A stretch of DNA of 64,000 nt from Anaerobaca lacustris (GCF_030012215.1 NZ_JASCXX010000017.1:1-64000); one strand, 5' to 3'. Shown: positions 50,775 through 60,378, counted from the first letter of the stretch. The notes: generated by a model from the sequence alone, not told the origin. Program-made: numbers and translations.

Positions 50775-52202
50775 TCAGAACCGCCTCTGCAACTGCTGCC
50801 AGTTCATGTTCGAGTGCTGGTTCGGGTCGAACAGGTGGTCGTTCGAGACGATGTATTCGCCCAGACCGTTGCCCCAGGCGTTGTCGTAGCCGCCGGGCAG
50901 TTGCGGGCTGAAGTCGCACGTCGGATCGATATAGGAATCGACGCCGCGAATGGCCTCGCTGGCCATATCGCCCATCCGGTCGTACGCGGCCGACCGGGCC
51001 ATGTAGCCGTCCATGATCATGTCGCCGGTTTCGCTGATCGACTTCGACACGTCGCCGAGCCGCTGGAGGGCCTGGCGCTGGCTGGCGGCCATCTGGGCCA
51101 TGGCCCGGGCCATCATCGCCCGCTCGTTCATGATCCGTCGGCTCTCCGCCTGGCAGGCCTGGAGCCACTGCGGATTGACCTGAAGCGACTTGACCGAGGC
51201 CATGCAGGCCTGACCGACCGCGTCGAGGTGGCCGGCGGAGGCGCGAAAGGCGTACAGGGCCTCGGCGGTCCAGAAGATATTCTCCTGGGCGCTGAGCCGC
51301 GAGCCGGTGCGCGTGACCACCTGGGAGACGACGCAGAACAGGTCCTCTTCAAGGGGTTTGCCGTCCAGCGTATAGGCGATGCGAATGCGGGCGCCGTCGG
51401 AGGTCATTGGGCCGCCCACCTCGAGGCCGCCCCGCAGCGCCTCGGCCAGTTTGGGCAGCGGCTCTTCGGCCACGACTCGGACGGCCACGTCGTAGGGCTT
51501 GTAGCGCGGTGCGGTGGCCTTGGCGAGGAGCTTCTTGGCCGAGTCGAGGCCCGGCAGGAACCGGCGGAGCGTCTGGACGCGCTGCTCGAAGGTCTCCTGA
51601 CCGATCAGGCCGGCCAGCAGGTTGCCCCGGCCGGACCACGGACTGCGACGGGTCTGCTCCTGGCCTTCGACCTGGCCGCGATAGCGCGGGATGACCAGCG
51701 ACCGCAGCGTTTCGATCGCGGTCAGGGGCGCCCGCTGCTCGATGCCGTCCTGCTTGAAGGCAAAGGCTTTGATCCTCCACTTGCCCAGCGCCTCGGTGAG
51801 GATGTTCTTCGACCACATGTTGGGAATGGTCGGCAGCCACTCGATCTGCTCGGAGCCGTTGGGGTTCCAGGCGCGGAAGACGGGGATGGCGGGCATGGTG
51901 GCGCTGTCCCGCCACCAGATGTCGCCGGTGAACTCCCAGTCGGCGGGGATCAGCGACTGAAAGGCGATCAGGCCGCTCTTGGGGTCCATGCAGGCGGCCC
52001 GTTTCATGCGGACGCCCCACGCTCCGGCTGCGGCGGCCGCCGGGTCGTGCGCCTCCATCGGATCAGCGCCGGCCGGACCCCGCCCCGGCGGCGGCGACAG
52101 GCGCACCAGCGACGAGCCGCAGTATTGACATGTTGCCTGGTTGCCGTACCCCGATGCAATGGCCCCGCCGCACTGGGGACACGTCTCTGCACAAATGGCC
52201 AT
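50775..52202 (-). CDS. zinc-ribbon protein, partner of the SPFH-GYF gene
   Basis: A 475-residue protein of unknown function. The N-terminus is a zinc ribbon (CPQCGGAIASGYGNQATCQYCG, cysteines at about 8, 11, 25, 28). The middle (about 65-330) has alpha/beta character with GDIWWRDSATMPAIPVFRAWNPNG. The remainder (about 330-440) is a long helical, probably coiled-coil stretch rich in Met and Ala (IMNERAMMARAMAQMAASQRQ). The end is Asn/Asp-rich. It precedes the SPFH gene in the same orientation, so the two probably form a complex. The ATG at 52202 follows GGGAG. Confidence 0.6.
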   Translation of the reverse strand: MAICAETCPQCGGAIASGYGNQATCQYCGSSLVRLSPPPGRGPAGADPMEAHDPAAAAAGAWGVRMKRAACMDPKSGLIAFQSLIPADWEFTGDIWWRDSATMPAIPVFRAWNPNGSEQIEWLPTIPNMWSKNILTEALGKWRIKAFAFKQDGIEQRAPLTAIETLRSLVIPRYRGQVEGQEQTRRSPWSGRGNLLAGLIGQETFEQRVQTLRRFLPGLDSAKKLLAKATAPRYKPYDVAVRVVAEEPLPKLAEALRGGLEVGGPMTSDGARIRIAYTLDGKPLEEDLFCVVSQVVTRTGSRLSAQENIFWTAEALYAFRASAGHLDAVGQACMASVKSLQVNPQWLQACQAESRRIMNERAMMARAMAQMAASQRQALQRLGDVSKSISETGDMIMDGYMARSAAYDRMGDMASEAIRGVDSYIDPTCDFSPQLPGGYDNAWGNGLGEYIVSNDHLFDPNQHSNMNWQQLQRRF

Positions 52203-52364
52203 GACTGCACTCCCGCAAACCTTTGGATCGCCGACCTACAGACGCACTCTCAATGGCTCCGCAAGGGAGCCTGCCGCACATGACCCCCTCATCATACCGA
52301 CCCACCCCACGCCAAGCAAGCCCGCAGGATTGCGCCGACGAGGAACGCGCCTGGTTCTTGTGTC

Positions 52365-53009
52365 CTACTCTGCCAGCGTACTCGGATAGCGCAGCGACCG
52401 GTCGATCAGCGACTCCCCAAGCGGCGACGGATCAATGGTACGATAAGGGGATGAGATCAGGCGTCTCGAAGCATACCACCGCCCCGTGATGTGCACGAAG
52501 GGCTTAAAATGGTTGAGAAACCAGTCGTCTATCTCGTTGGGATGCCGCCCATCTAACGAGAATGCCACGCCGGGACTCGCAGGCAGGATATAGGGGGGAT
52601 ATGGCTTAAATGCGATATAGGACTCGCCTCTTTCAGCGAAAATGCACCCGACGTCGCGGAAACGCTTCGCCAAGCGGTACAATGCCGTCACTTCGGATTC
52701 ACTGAACCCCATGTCCTCGGCGACTACAGGTTCCGCGCTGAGTCTACCTACACTGTTGAGAAAGACGCGTGTATACTCCGGATGTCTCTCCACTAGTCGG
52801 ATGAACTCCGTGTAGACGGCGGCTTTCTCGTCGGTGAGAGCGGGGGGTGTATACACCCACTGCAACACCCCTCGGACCATGTGGCGTCCAACCATGTGGA
52901 AGAGCAGGGCCAGAAACAGCAAAAGGAAGAGCCCGAGCGGGCTCCACCAGTGTTGTGTCCACCGCCGATACAGGCTTGTCTTGGTGTCTTCAGGCTCCGC
53001 ATTCGTCAT
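52365..53009 (-). CDS. hypothetical protein with one membrane helix
   Basis: A 214-residue protein of unknown function. A single membrane helix at about residues 24-48 (PLGLFLLLFLALLFHMVGRHMV) is followed by a soluble outer part with FIRLVERHPEYTRVFLNSVGRLSAEPVVAEDMGFSESEVTALYRLAKRF in pieces that look helical, and a Pro/Tyr-rich PYPPYILPASPGVAF segment. No catalytic motif. It lies 74 bp downstream of a similar-sized membrane-anchored gene on the same strand, suggesting an operon. AGAGGATGATAC precedes the ATG. Confidence 0.55.
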   Translation of the reverse strand: MTNAEPEDTKTSLYRRWTQHWWSPLGLFLLLFLALLFHMVGRHMVRGVLQWVYTPPALTDEKAAVYTEFIRLVERHPEYTRVFLNSVGRLSAEPVVAEDMGFSESEVTALYRLAKRFRDVGCIFAERGESYIAFKPYPPYILPASPGVAFSLDGRHPNEIDDWFLNHFKPFVHITGRWYASRRLISSPYRTIDPSPLGESLIDRSLRYPSTLAE

Positions 53010-53083
53010 GTATCATCCTCTGTTTTCAGGAGTGTTTGTATCTGAATCTGCTCCTGGCAACGGACCGGCTGTCCCGGCGATCC

Positions 53084-53623
53084 TCATCTCTTGTAGGCAT
53101 AGATGTACACGGTGTGGTGTTCGTGATCGATCAGGACTTCGAAGCGCGTGCGTTTGATGGGGCCACTCTTCAACACACGCGCCGAAGCGATGGAATTCGG
53201 ATCGAAGAGATGGATATCGAGTTGCATCTGCCAGTACATCGGGCCCACGAACATCGTTGGGCCGAAGCGTTTCATTGCACACCATTCCTCGGCGGAAAGG
53301 GTTGTGTCCGTACTGCGTGGTCGGCGAAGCGTTTCGACGATGAATGCGATGCCTTCTGCGTCCGTCGTGAATCGAACGAAGATGCCCGGGTCTCTGCCTC
53401 CCTCATAGATGGCGCGGAGATTGTCCGCCTTCTCCGGCAACTCATGCTCGGTCAGGCGCGTGAATGCCGACCTGATCTCATCGGCAGGCAGCTCGCGCCC
53501 TCGTGCCTCGACCCTGATGGCCTCCATCCATGCGGCGGCGCGCCAAACCATGAGACACGTCGACAGCCCTACTACAATCGCCACAAACACCCCGCATCCG
53601 ATCGCAAACCGCTTGTGGTTCAT
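53084..53623 (-). CDS. hypothetical membrane-anchored protein
   Basis: A 179-residue protein of unknown function. One N-terminal membrane helix (about residues 5-25, RFAIGCGVFVAIVVGLSTCLMVW) is followed by a small alpha/beta outer domain (VRVEAR-like start, then GIFVRFTTDAEGIAFIVETLR and FEVLIDHEHHTVYIYAY at the end). The ATG at 53623 was chosen because GGGAGA lies upstream and similarity to typical membrane starts begins at NHKRF; 24 codons further upstream are open but unlike it. It is probably co-transcribed with the next gene. Confidence 0.5.
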   Translation of the reverse strand: MNHKRFAIGCGVFVAIVVGLSTCLMVWRAAAWMEAIRVEARGRELPADEIRSAFTRLTEHELPEKADNLRAIYEGGRDPGIFVRFTTDAEGIAFIVETLRRPRSTDTTLSAEEWCAMKRFGPTMFVGPMYWQMQLDIHLFDPNSIASARVLKSGPIKRTRFEVLIDHEHHTVYIYAYKR

Positions 53624-53743
53624 CTCATTGGTCTCCCTCGATTTCAACGCCGTTGCAGGGCAGGATCGCTCGCCATCATCCACAACGTCAGTCATGTGCC
53701 GCTGTCTTCGGACATGTGCCGTCCCTGTGCACTGCTGCCGGAG

Positions 53744-53772
53744 AGGCTACAGGCCCGTCGCCTGGCTGTCAA
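53744..53772 (-). promoter_or_regulatory. possible promoter of the two-gene membrane-protein unit
   Basis: On the - strand a consensus TTGACA (53772-53767) is 17 bases from TAGCCT (53749-53744). The -10 match is weak. It lies about 120 bases before the 53623 start. Confidence 0.3.
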
Positions 53773-53820
53773 GTGGGTCGCCTAGCAGGGGACAGGGGGG
53801 GACTATAGCAAGGGCGGTGG

Positions 53821-55617
53821 TCAGCGGTAGGCGGCGCAGGCGGCGATGCGGCGTTCGATCTCGTCGATGAGGTGAAGGTATCGCGCGCCGCCGACCCCGC
53901 CATAGTCCGATGTGAGTTTGGCGTCGGAAATGCCCTCGGGTAGATCGTCGGCAGGCGGGAAGAAGTCGTCCACCTGGAACCCGTGCGCGAGGCGGTCCTG
54001 GATCGCGCGGGCGGAGGCCTCGTCGCGTGTGGCTCGGACGGCGAAGGTCGTGCCAGCGCGGTCGGCCAGCAGGTCGGCGAACGAGAAGCCGCTGCCGCCT
54101 GTATCGGCATCGAACTCCTCCTTGAGCAGGCCGGCGGCGTCGCTGATGACCGTGTCGGACAGCAGGGCGATGGCGGCGCTGACGAAGAAGTGTTTGGTCC
54201 AGTCGGCTCGCTCGCGAACCTGCACCTGCCACAGGGCCCGGCGGGCGGCGGCATGGGGGGGCTCGGGCAGGACCGGTCCCAGGAATTCCTCGATGCGCGA
54301 ATGGCCCAGCAGCACGCCGAGGGCGAAGATGGCCGCCCGGTTCTCAGTGACGGCGTTTGTCTCGATAGAACGTTCGCGGGCCAGGGCGAAGGCCGTCTCC
54401 AGACACATCCCGAACGTCGGCCGGCGGCCGCGCGGCAGTTTCTCGACCGCTGCCAGCAGTTGCTCGACCTGGGCTCGTGTCGAGGCCAGCACCTCTTCAC
54501 CGGCGCCCGCCGGACCGAACAGGTCCTCGCGGAAGCCAGGGGGCAGATCCACACGCGCATAGGTCGCCTCGATCCAGTCCGGCCCGGTTTGCGCCGTTCG
54601 GATTGCGTCCAGAAAGGGTTTCGACCGCCGGTCGTGACGTAACAGCGACGCGACGACCGGGCACCAGGGATCGATCAGCCAGGACGGGACCGGCATGCGG
54701 CCCAGGCGGCAGCGGTCCACCCTCACCATCAGGTCCCCATTGTCGATTCGCACCGTGCCGGTCAACTGGAAGTTCAGATAGCGTCTCGTGTTGCCGGGCG
54801 CGACCCCGATGGAGACGGCCAGCGACGCCGCATCGGGGGCGAAATCTACCTGTGCCTTCCGGTCGGGCGAGCCGAGCGAAAGGCCCCACGACAGCAGGAC
54901 GTTGACGTCGTGCTCGGTCAGTCGCAACGTGTGGGTCTGCCCGTCGCCAAGCGACCGTGGATTCTTGCTGCGAATCAGGCGCACGAGGTCGCGTTTCTCC
55001 GCTGATGTTACGTGTGCCGCTTCGAAAGGCAGAGGCGCCGACTCGACGGACAGCCACAGGACCAGGGCGGCGAGTAGAGCCGCGGCGAGGACCAGCACCG
55101 CGATCTTCGGCGCCAGCCACAGGCGGGCGCGCCGCCCGCGAAGCCACGTCGTTCCCACCCATGCTCCGAAGAGACAGCCCAACCCCGGCAGGACCAGGCG
55201 GGCCGCTGTGGTCGGGCGCCACAACGAGCCGTTCTCAATCGTCAACACGAGAACCGCAACGGCGCCGGCGATTGCCAGGGCCGCAAGACGGGCCGCAAAG
55301 CCGCGCCACCCGCGCCGATGGCATGGAACGGCCAGCGAGGCAAGAAGGCCGACGGGGACGAAACAGGCGAACGCGCAGAAGCCTGCAAAGGCCAGACCGC
55401 CGATCCAGGCGGTGAAACGGTGTGAATCCTGCAACTCCCACACGGGGACGTACGCCGCATCGCCGGCCCGATGGCGCAGCAGGGCCCGGCACACGAGGAA
55501 CGTCGAATAGGCCGCCAGCGCGATCCAGGCGATGAGCCTGTGGCGACGTCGCACCGGGGCCGAGTATTCGGTCTCCTCCCGTGAGAGGCGGACTGACTGT
55601 CGTTCGTTCGAGGGCAC
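53821..55617 (-). CDS. large hypothetical membrane protein
   Basis: A 598-residue protein of unknown function. The first third (about residues 28-185) has four or five membrane helices (LIAWIALAAYSTFLVC, IGGLAFAGFCAFACFVPVGLLA, LAALAIAGAVAVLVLTI, IAVLVLAAALLAALVLWL). The middle (about 200-330) is a soluble domain with LTEHDVNVLLSWGLSLGS and FQLTGTVRIDNGDLMVRVDRCRLG, of the type found in lipoprotein-like or LEA-like folds. The last part (about 330-598) is helical with a repeated charged pattern and ends FLHLIDEIERRI-like. The GTG start at 55617 follows AGGGA. No operon partner is evident. Confidence 0.5.
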   Translation of the reverse strand: MPSNERQSVRLSREETEYSAPVRRRHRLIAWIALAAYSTFLVCRALLRHRAGDAAYVPVWELQDSHRFTAWIGGLAFAGFCAFACFVPVGLLASLAVPCHRRGWRGFAARLAALAIAGAVAVLVLTIENGSLWRPTTAARLVLPGLGCLFGAWVGTTWLRGRRARLWLAPKIAVLVLAAALLAALVLWLSVESAPLPFEAAHVTSAEKRDLVRLIRSKNPRSLGDGQTHTLRLTEHDVNVLLSWGLSLGSPDRKAQVDFAPDAASLAVSIGVAPGNTRRYLNFQLTGTVRIDNGDLMVRVDRCRLGRMPVPSWLIDPWCPVVASLLRHDRRSKPFLDAIRTAQTGPDWIEATYARVDLPPGFREDLFGPAGAGEEVLASTRAQVEQLLAAVEKLPRGRRPTFGMCLETAFALARERSIETNAVTENRAAIFALGVLLGHSRIEEFLGPVLPEPPHAAARRALWQVQVRERADWTKHFFVSAAIALLSDTVISDAAGLLKEEFDADTGGSGFSFADLLADRAGTTFAVRATRDEASARAIQDRLAHGFQVDDFFPPADDLPEGISDAKLTSDYGGVGGARYLHLIDEIERRIAACAAYR

Positions 55618-55990
55618 GATTCCCTATCCGTTCCTGAGAGATGACCGGCGCCTCCCGATGGTTCATCGGGATCAATCCGCTGCCGGGTCACGGAGAATCG
55701 ACTCTACGAGCGGTTCGCAACACTGTCAAGCGGCGGGTCTCGTCGGTGGTTTGTGTCGTGCCGTGAGCGGGGTGTGCCTTCGGCCGGCCCGATGGCCTCC
55801 GCCGGGCCGGCGTCTGGACCGATAACTGTAGGGGGCAACGATGATTCGTCCCTGCTCGATCCCGAACGACGCGGATAGCAGTCTCTGCGCGGGTGTCCCA
55901 GCTTAAATGCAAAGCCCGGCGTGATTTCAGCCGATAGCGCAGTAGGTCCGACGGACCTGGAGTCGTTCCGTCCGGCGCATACGGTGATTC
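55618..55990. other. 373-bp divergent intergenic region
   Basis: Lies between the large membrane protein gene (-) and the hybrid kinase gene (+). No gene, RNA or clear promoter pair was seen. Confidence 0.35.
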
Positions 55991-57736
55991 ATGGACACGA
56001 TTGCGGCAAAGGACAACATGAATCTGGCCAGTACGAAGCCCCTGAAGATCCTTGTGGTCGAAGACGACGCGATCGACCGCGCGGCCATGCAGCGACTGCT
56101 CGCCGGCTCGTCCCTGCCTTTGCATGGTGTGGTCTTCGTCGCCGACCTCGACAAGGCAACGGCGGCACTGGCCGACGGTGCGTTCGATATCCTGCTGCTC
56201 GATCTGAATCTTCCAGACAGCGACGGACTCGATACGCTGATGGCTCTGGAGGCAGACTATCCCGACGTGGCGAAAGTCGTCGTCACCGGGGCCGACAACG
56301 AGGAACTCGGACTCCAGGCGGTGGCCGCCGGCGCCCAGGATTATCTGGTCAAAGGCCGGTTCAACGTCGATGCCATCACGCGAGTGGTCCATTACTCCGT
56401 GGAGCGAAAGAAGCTGGAGGAGGCGTTGCGTCACAGTCGCGGCAAGCTGAACGCGATGCTCGAATCGATCCGCGACCCGATGGTCATGATCGACAAGGAC
56501 CTGAACGTTGTCTGGAGCAACGAAGCGACCCGGGAGATCTTCGGTGACGACGGGATCGGCGGGAGGTGCCATCAGAGCTGTGACGGTCGGGACGCCGCGT
56601 ACCGAGCGCTATGCTGCATCGCCATGCAGACATTGCGGGACGGCCAGCCGCACAGTTGCGATGTCACCCTCGCCGACAAAAGCGGGCTCCTGAGATTCTT
56701 TCACTGCACCACCAGTGTTGCCCTTCGGGACAGGGAGGGCAACCCGACGGCTGTGATGGCAATCGCCGGCGATGTTACCGACCGCCGGATTGCGAAGAAA
56801 TACAGCGAATTCAAGCGTCTGGAAGCCGCCGACCACAAGCTGAAGGAGTTGCAGTCCCATCTCATCCAGAGCGAGAAGCTTGCCTCGATTGGTCAACTGG
56901 CTGCCGGCGTCGCTCACGAGATGAACACGCCGATTGGTTTCGTCGCGTGCAATTTCGAGACGCTGGAAAAGCACGTGAAGAAGATCCTGGCCCTGATCGA
57001 GCTGTACACCGGACTGGAGCGGACGGTGGAAGCGGCCGATGCTGTCGGAGGTCCGGTCCTGGTCGCGCCCATCCGGCAGTTCCGACAGACAATGCGCATC
57101 GACGCGATCCTGAAGAATCTCGACGTTCTGTTCGAGGATTCCCGCGAAGGGCTGGAACGCGTCACCGAGATCATTCAGAACCTCCGTGACTTCTCGCGTG
57201 TGGACCAGTCGAGCGATTTCGCCAGGTACAACATCAACGAGGGTCTGGCGGCCACGCTCGTCGTGGCACGAAATGCGATCAAATACAACGCCGACGTGGT
57301 GACGGAGTTCGGCGAGATCCCGGAGATCTTCTGTCACCCCGGCCAGATCAATCAGGTCTTTCTCAACCTGGTCGTGAATGCGGTCCAGGCCATCGAGTCT
57401 CAGGAGCGGCAGGAACGCGGGCGGATCACGATTCGCACGTATCCAGCCGATTCCTGCGTCGTCTGCGAGATCGAGGACGACGGGCCGGGGATTGCGCCGG
57501 AGGACCGCCGCAAGGTCTTCGATCCCTTCTTCACGACCAAACCGGCGGGCAAAGGCACCGGAATGGGACTGAGCATCTCGTACGATATTACCGTGAACAA
57601 GCACAAAGGCCGGATTTCGGTCGAGAGCGAGATCGACCGGGGAACCCTGTTCACCGTCAGGTTGCCCCTGCAACCGGTCAGGAAGACGGATGAGGATTCA
57701 CGCAATCTGCTGACTGGAGTGACCGCCGATGAATGA
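55991..57736 (+). CDS. hybrid sensor protein: receiver, PAS and histidine kinase
   Basis: A 581-residue cytoplasmic signalling protein. An N-terminal receiver domain (about residues 19-135) has LVVEDD, the phospho-aspartate in LLLDLNLPD and the KG of YLVKGRF. A PAS domain (about 150-265) contains MLESIRDPMVMIDKDLNVVWSN and a cysteine-rich C-pocket (RCHQSC, LCCIAM) that may bind a cofactor or metal. A HisKA domain has GVAHEMNTPIGF with the histidine near residue 307. The HATPase domain has NQVFLNLVVNAVQAI, DDGPGI and GTGMGLSI. The ATG at 55991 was kept; an ATG 27 bases on has a better GGACA site. Its stop overlaps the next gene by 8 bases. Confidence 0.88.
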   Translation: MDTIAAKDNMNLASTKPLKILVVEDDAIDRAAMQRLLAGSSLPLHGVVFVADLDKATAALADGAFDILLLDLNLPDSDGLDTLMALEADYPDVAKVVVTGADNEELGLQAVAAGAQDYLVKGRFNVDAITRVVHYSVERKKLEEALRHSRGKLNAMLESIRDPMVMIDKDLNVVWSNEATREIFGDDGIGGRCHQSCDGRDAAYRALCCIAMQTLRDGQPHSCDVTLADKSGLLRFFHCTTSVALRDREGNPTAVMAIAGDVTDRRIAKKYSEFKRLEAADHKLKELQSHLIQSEKLASIGQLAAGVAHEMNTPIGFVACNFETLEKHVKKILALIELYTGLERTVEAADAVGGPVLVAPIRQFRQTMRIDAILKNLDVLFEDSREGLERVTEIIQNLRDFSRVDQSSDFARYNINEGLAATLVVARNAIKYNADVVTEFGEIPEIFCHPGQINQVFLNLVVNAVQAIESQERQERGRITIRTYPADSCVVCEIEDDGPGIAPEDRRKVFDPFFTTKPAGKGTGMGLSISYDITVNKHKGRISVESEIDRGTLFTVRLPLQPVRKTDEDSRNLLTGVTADE

Positions 57737-58187
57737 GAAACGAACCATACTGTTTGTCGATGATGAAGTGCGCCTGTTGCGCTCGCTGGAGCAGGCGATG
57801 TTGGACGAGCCGTATGATACCCTCTACGCCGAAAGCGGTGCCGAAGCGCTGAAGCTTCTCGAGGACAATGAGGTCCACGTGATCGTCACCGACATGCGCA
57901 TGCCGGAGATGTCGGGGCTCGCTCTGCTGAAGATCGTGAAGGAGGAGTATCCGCACATCGTCCGACTGGTTCTCTCGGGCTACACGCAGGTGACGACGCT
58001 TCTGACGGCGATCAACCAGGGGGAGATCTTCCGCTTCATCACCAAACCCTGGAAGATGGAAAAGGAGTTCAAGACCGTCCTTGCGCAGGCCGTCGAGTAC
58101 TACAACCTCCAGGCCGAACGGGATCGGCTGGTGGCCGAATCGGCCGCCCTCAAGGATCGCCTGGTCGAGACCGGCATCACGGAGTAG
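57729..58187 (+). CDS. single-domain-type response regulator
   Basis: A 152-residue receiver protein. It has FVDDE, the phospho-aspartate in IVTDMRMPEMSG, LSGY and FITKPW, then a short helical tail (FKTVLAQAVEYYNLQAERDRLVAES) like the linker that precedes HD-GYP domains in RpfG-type proteins, but the output domain is missing. It overlaps the kinase gene by 8 bases and is therefore its likely partner. The signal may pass to another protein by binding. Confidence 0.85.
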   Translation: MNEKRTILFVDDEVRLLRSLEQAMLDEPYDTLYAESGAEALKLLEDNEVHVIVTDMRMPEMSGLALLKIVKEEYPHIVRLVLSGYTQVTTLLTAINQGEIFRFITKPWKMEKEFKTVLAQAVEYYNLQAERDRLVAESAALKDRLVETGITE

Positions 58188-58402
58188 ACCTTCCCCCGAG
58201 GCATCCGCCCGTTTTCGCATCGGCGTCAGGGTTCCTGTCCGCACCGTATGGGGGTCCTCCGACGATCAGCGTCCCTGCACACGCTGAGAAGACTTCCTGC
58301 AGACACACTCGATGGGGCAGAGGCAGGGGCGGGACGCTTGTGGCGGGACATTGCGGGCGGTACCATGGGGGTCGTTTTGTGGGCCGGTAGGAGTTTGTCG
58401 CA

Positions 58403-60259
58403 GTGCGTGCAAGGTGGCTGTACCGTCTGATTCGCCGGGTCTTCTTCGACCTGGGCAAGAGTCTCTGGCCGCTGCTGCTGTACGATTCGATTGTGGCGGT
58501 GCTGAGCTTCTTCGTGCTCAGTCCGGTGCTGTCGTGGGCAGCGTCGTCGATGGCGTCGTCGGACGGTCGGCTGTCGATCACCAACGGGGAGGTCCTCTCG
58601 TTCCTTTTTTCGTTTCGCGGTGTCCTTTTCGTTCTGCTGGTCGGGTCACTGACGGCCGTCTCGCTTTACATCAAGCACGCCGGGATGATCCTGATCGCCT
58701 GGGAGGCCCTGGCCGGACGGCCGATGGGTGCGCTGCGGGCGGTCCGAGCGGTCGTGCGAAGGCTGCCCGGATTGACGCTGCTGGGCTCCTATCACGTGGC
58801 TGCCCACGTGTTGCTGCTGGCCCCGTTTTCCGTGCTGGGTGTCCTGGTCTACCGGCTGGCGTTCTCGTCGATGCGGGTGTACTTCCTTTTTCTGGAGAAC
58901 CCGGTGGCCCGCTGGGTGGGCCTGGCCGTCGTATCACTCGTGGTCGCGGCGGCCGTGGTCGTGCACGGCGCGGTGTATCTGCATTGGGTGTTCTCGCTGC
59001 CGGCCCTGCTCGTTGACGACCGCTCGGTGGTCTCGGCGCTGGCTTACACGCACGGCCTGTTGAAGGGGACGCGTCGTCGGATCGGGGCGGTTGTCCTCGT
59101 CTTGTGGATGGCCATCATCCTGTTTCCGTTTGCCCTGGCGCAGGGCTATCACGGCCTCGGCGGCCGGGTCTTCGCGCGCCTGCCGGAGGAGCATCGGCTG
59201 GTCCTGCCGGTCGTCCTGACGCTGATGGCCAGCTACCTGGCGATGTCCTTCCTTGCGGAGTTCCTGACGGTCTCGGTCAGCAGCCTGACAATCACGCATC
59301 TCTATGCCCATCTGCGCCGGGCCCGGGGCGACGAGAAGGTCGAGGAGATGTTTGATTCGCAGGTGGCCGCTTTGCCGATGCCTCATGGGGCCCCAAGCCC
59401 ACACCCCCGACGGATTGTCGTCTTTCTGCTCCTGGGCGCCGTCGTGGCCGTGTCGGTGGCGGCGGGAATCCTCAGCGAGTTCGAGCTGCGGGACAACGTG
59501 AAGATCACGGCGCATCGCGGCAGCTCGTTCCGCGCGCCGGAGAATACGCTGGCGGCCATCCGCCAGGCCATCGAGGACGGCGCCGACTACGCCGAGGTCG
59601 ACGTGCGTCTGACCGCCGATGGATACGTCGTCCTGCTGCACGACCAGGACCTGTACCGCGTTGCCGGCGTCAAGAAGAACCTGTCCGACATGACCTACGC
59701 GCAGGTCCGGACGTTGGACGTTGGAGGCTGGTTCTCGCCGCAATTCCGAGGCGAAGGCGTACCTTTGCTGTCCGAGGCCGTGGCGACGGCCAAGGGCAGA
59801 ATCGGGCTCAACGTCGAACTCAAGGTCGAAAACGCACCGCGCCGGCTGGCCGAGCGCGTCGTTCAGGTCCTGCACGAGCACGACGCCGTAGCCGAGTGCG
59901 TCGTCAGCTCCACCAGCCTCGAAGCCCTGGAGCACGTTCGAACGCTCGATCCGCGCATCCGCAGGGGCTATATCGTCGTCCAGTCCATCGGCGAAATGGC
60001 TGCTCTCGACGTGGACTTCCTCAGCGTCTCGGCGCGTCTGGTGACGCCCGGACTGATCGACGCGGCCCGAGCAGCGGGCAAAGAGGTCCACGTCTGGTCG
60101 GTCAACAGGCCCCGCACGATGGTCAAGTTCATCGACATGGGCGTGGACAACCTCATCACGGGCGTGCCCGCCACGGCCCGGGGTCTGCTCGACGAAAGGG
60201 CGGCCCTGAGCAGCGAAGAACTCCTGTTCCTCAAGGTCCGCAGTTGGTTCCTCCGTTGA
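58403..60259 (+). CDS. membrane glycerophosphodiester phosphodiesterase
   Basis: A 618-residue protein. Residues about 15-320 form a membrane domain with six or so helices (LLLYDSIVAVLSFFVLSPVL, GVLFVLLVGSLTAVSLY, VLLLAPFSVLGVLVY, VVLVLWMAIILFPFALA), as in GlpQ-type proteins with a YckC/GlyGly-like membrane part, and a further helix at about 335-355. The C-terminal GDPD domain (about 370-600) has KITAHRGSSFRAPENTLAAI, ADYAEVDVRLTADGYVVLLHD with the catalytic Glu-Asp-His set, and VNRPRTMVKFIDMGVDNLITG near the end. It probably cleaves glycerophosphodiesters at the membrane. The GTG at 58403 follows TAGGAG. Confidence 0.85.
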   Translation: MRARWLYRLIRRVFFDLGKSLWPLLLYDSIVAVLSFFVLSPVLSWAASSMASSDGRLSITNGEVLSFLFSFRGVLFVLLVGSLTAVSLYIKHAGMILIAWEALAGRPMGALRAVRAVVRRLPGLTLLGSYHVAAHVLLLAPFSVLGVLVYRLAFSSMRVYFLFLENPVARWVGLAVVSLVVAAAVVVHGAVYLHWVFSLPALLVDDRSVVSALAYTHGLLKGTRRRIGAVVLVLWMAIILFPFALAQGYHGLGGRVFARLPEEHRLVLPVVLTLMASYLAMSFLAEFLTVSVSSLTITHLYAHLRRARGDEKVEEMFDSQVAALPMPHGAPSPHPRRIVVFLLLGAVVAVSVAAGILSEFELRDNVKITAHRGSSFRAPENTLAAIRQAIEDGADYAEVDVRLTADGYVVLLHDQDLYRVAGVKKNLSDMTYAQVRTLDVGGWFSPQFRGEGVPLLSEAVATAKGRIGLNVELKVENAPRRLAERVVQVLHEHDAVAECVVSSTSLEALEHVRTLDPRIRRGYIVVQSIGEMAALDVDFLSVSARLVTPGLIDAARAAGKEVHVWSVNRPRTMVKFIDMGVDNLITGVPATARGLLDERAALSSEELLFLKVRSWFLR

Positions 60260-60296
60260 TGCCGCCGGCGGCGGTCCGTTTTTGGGCGGTGGGGGG

Positions 60297-60324
60297 TTGA
60301 GAACCGACGGTCAGCCGGTATAAT
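60297..60324 (+). promoter_or_regulatory. promoter of pfp
   Basis: TTGAGA (60297-60302), a 16-base spacer and a perfect TATAAT (60319-60324), about 54 bases before the pfp ATG. The leader contains GGGAG as ribosome binding site. Confidence 0.6.
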
Positions 60325-60378
60325 AGCCCGTCCGTATCAGGATCGAATGCTGAAACTCACTATGGGAGACCCATTGAC

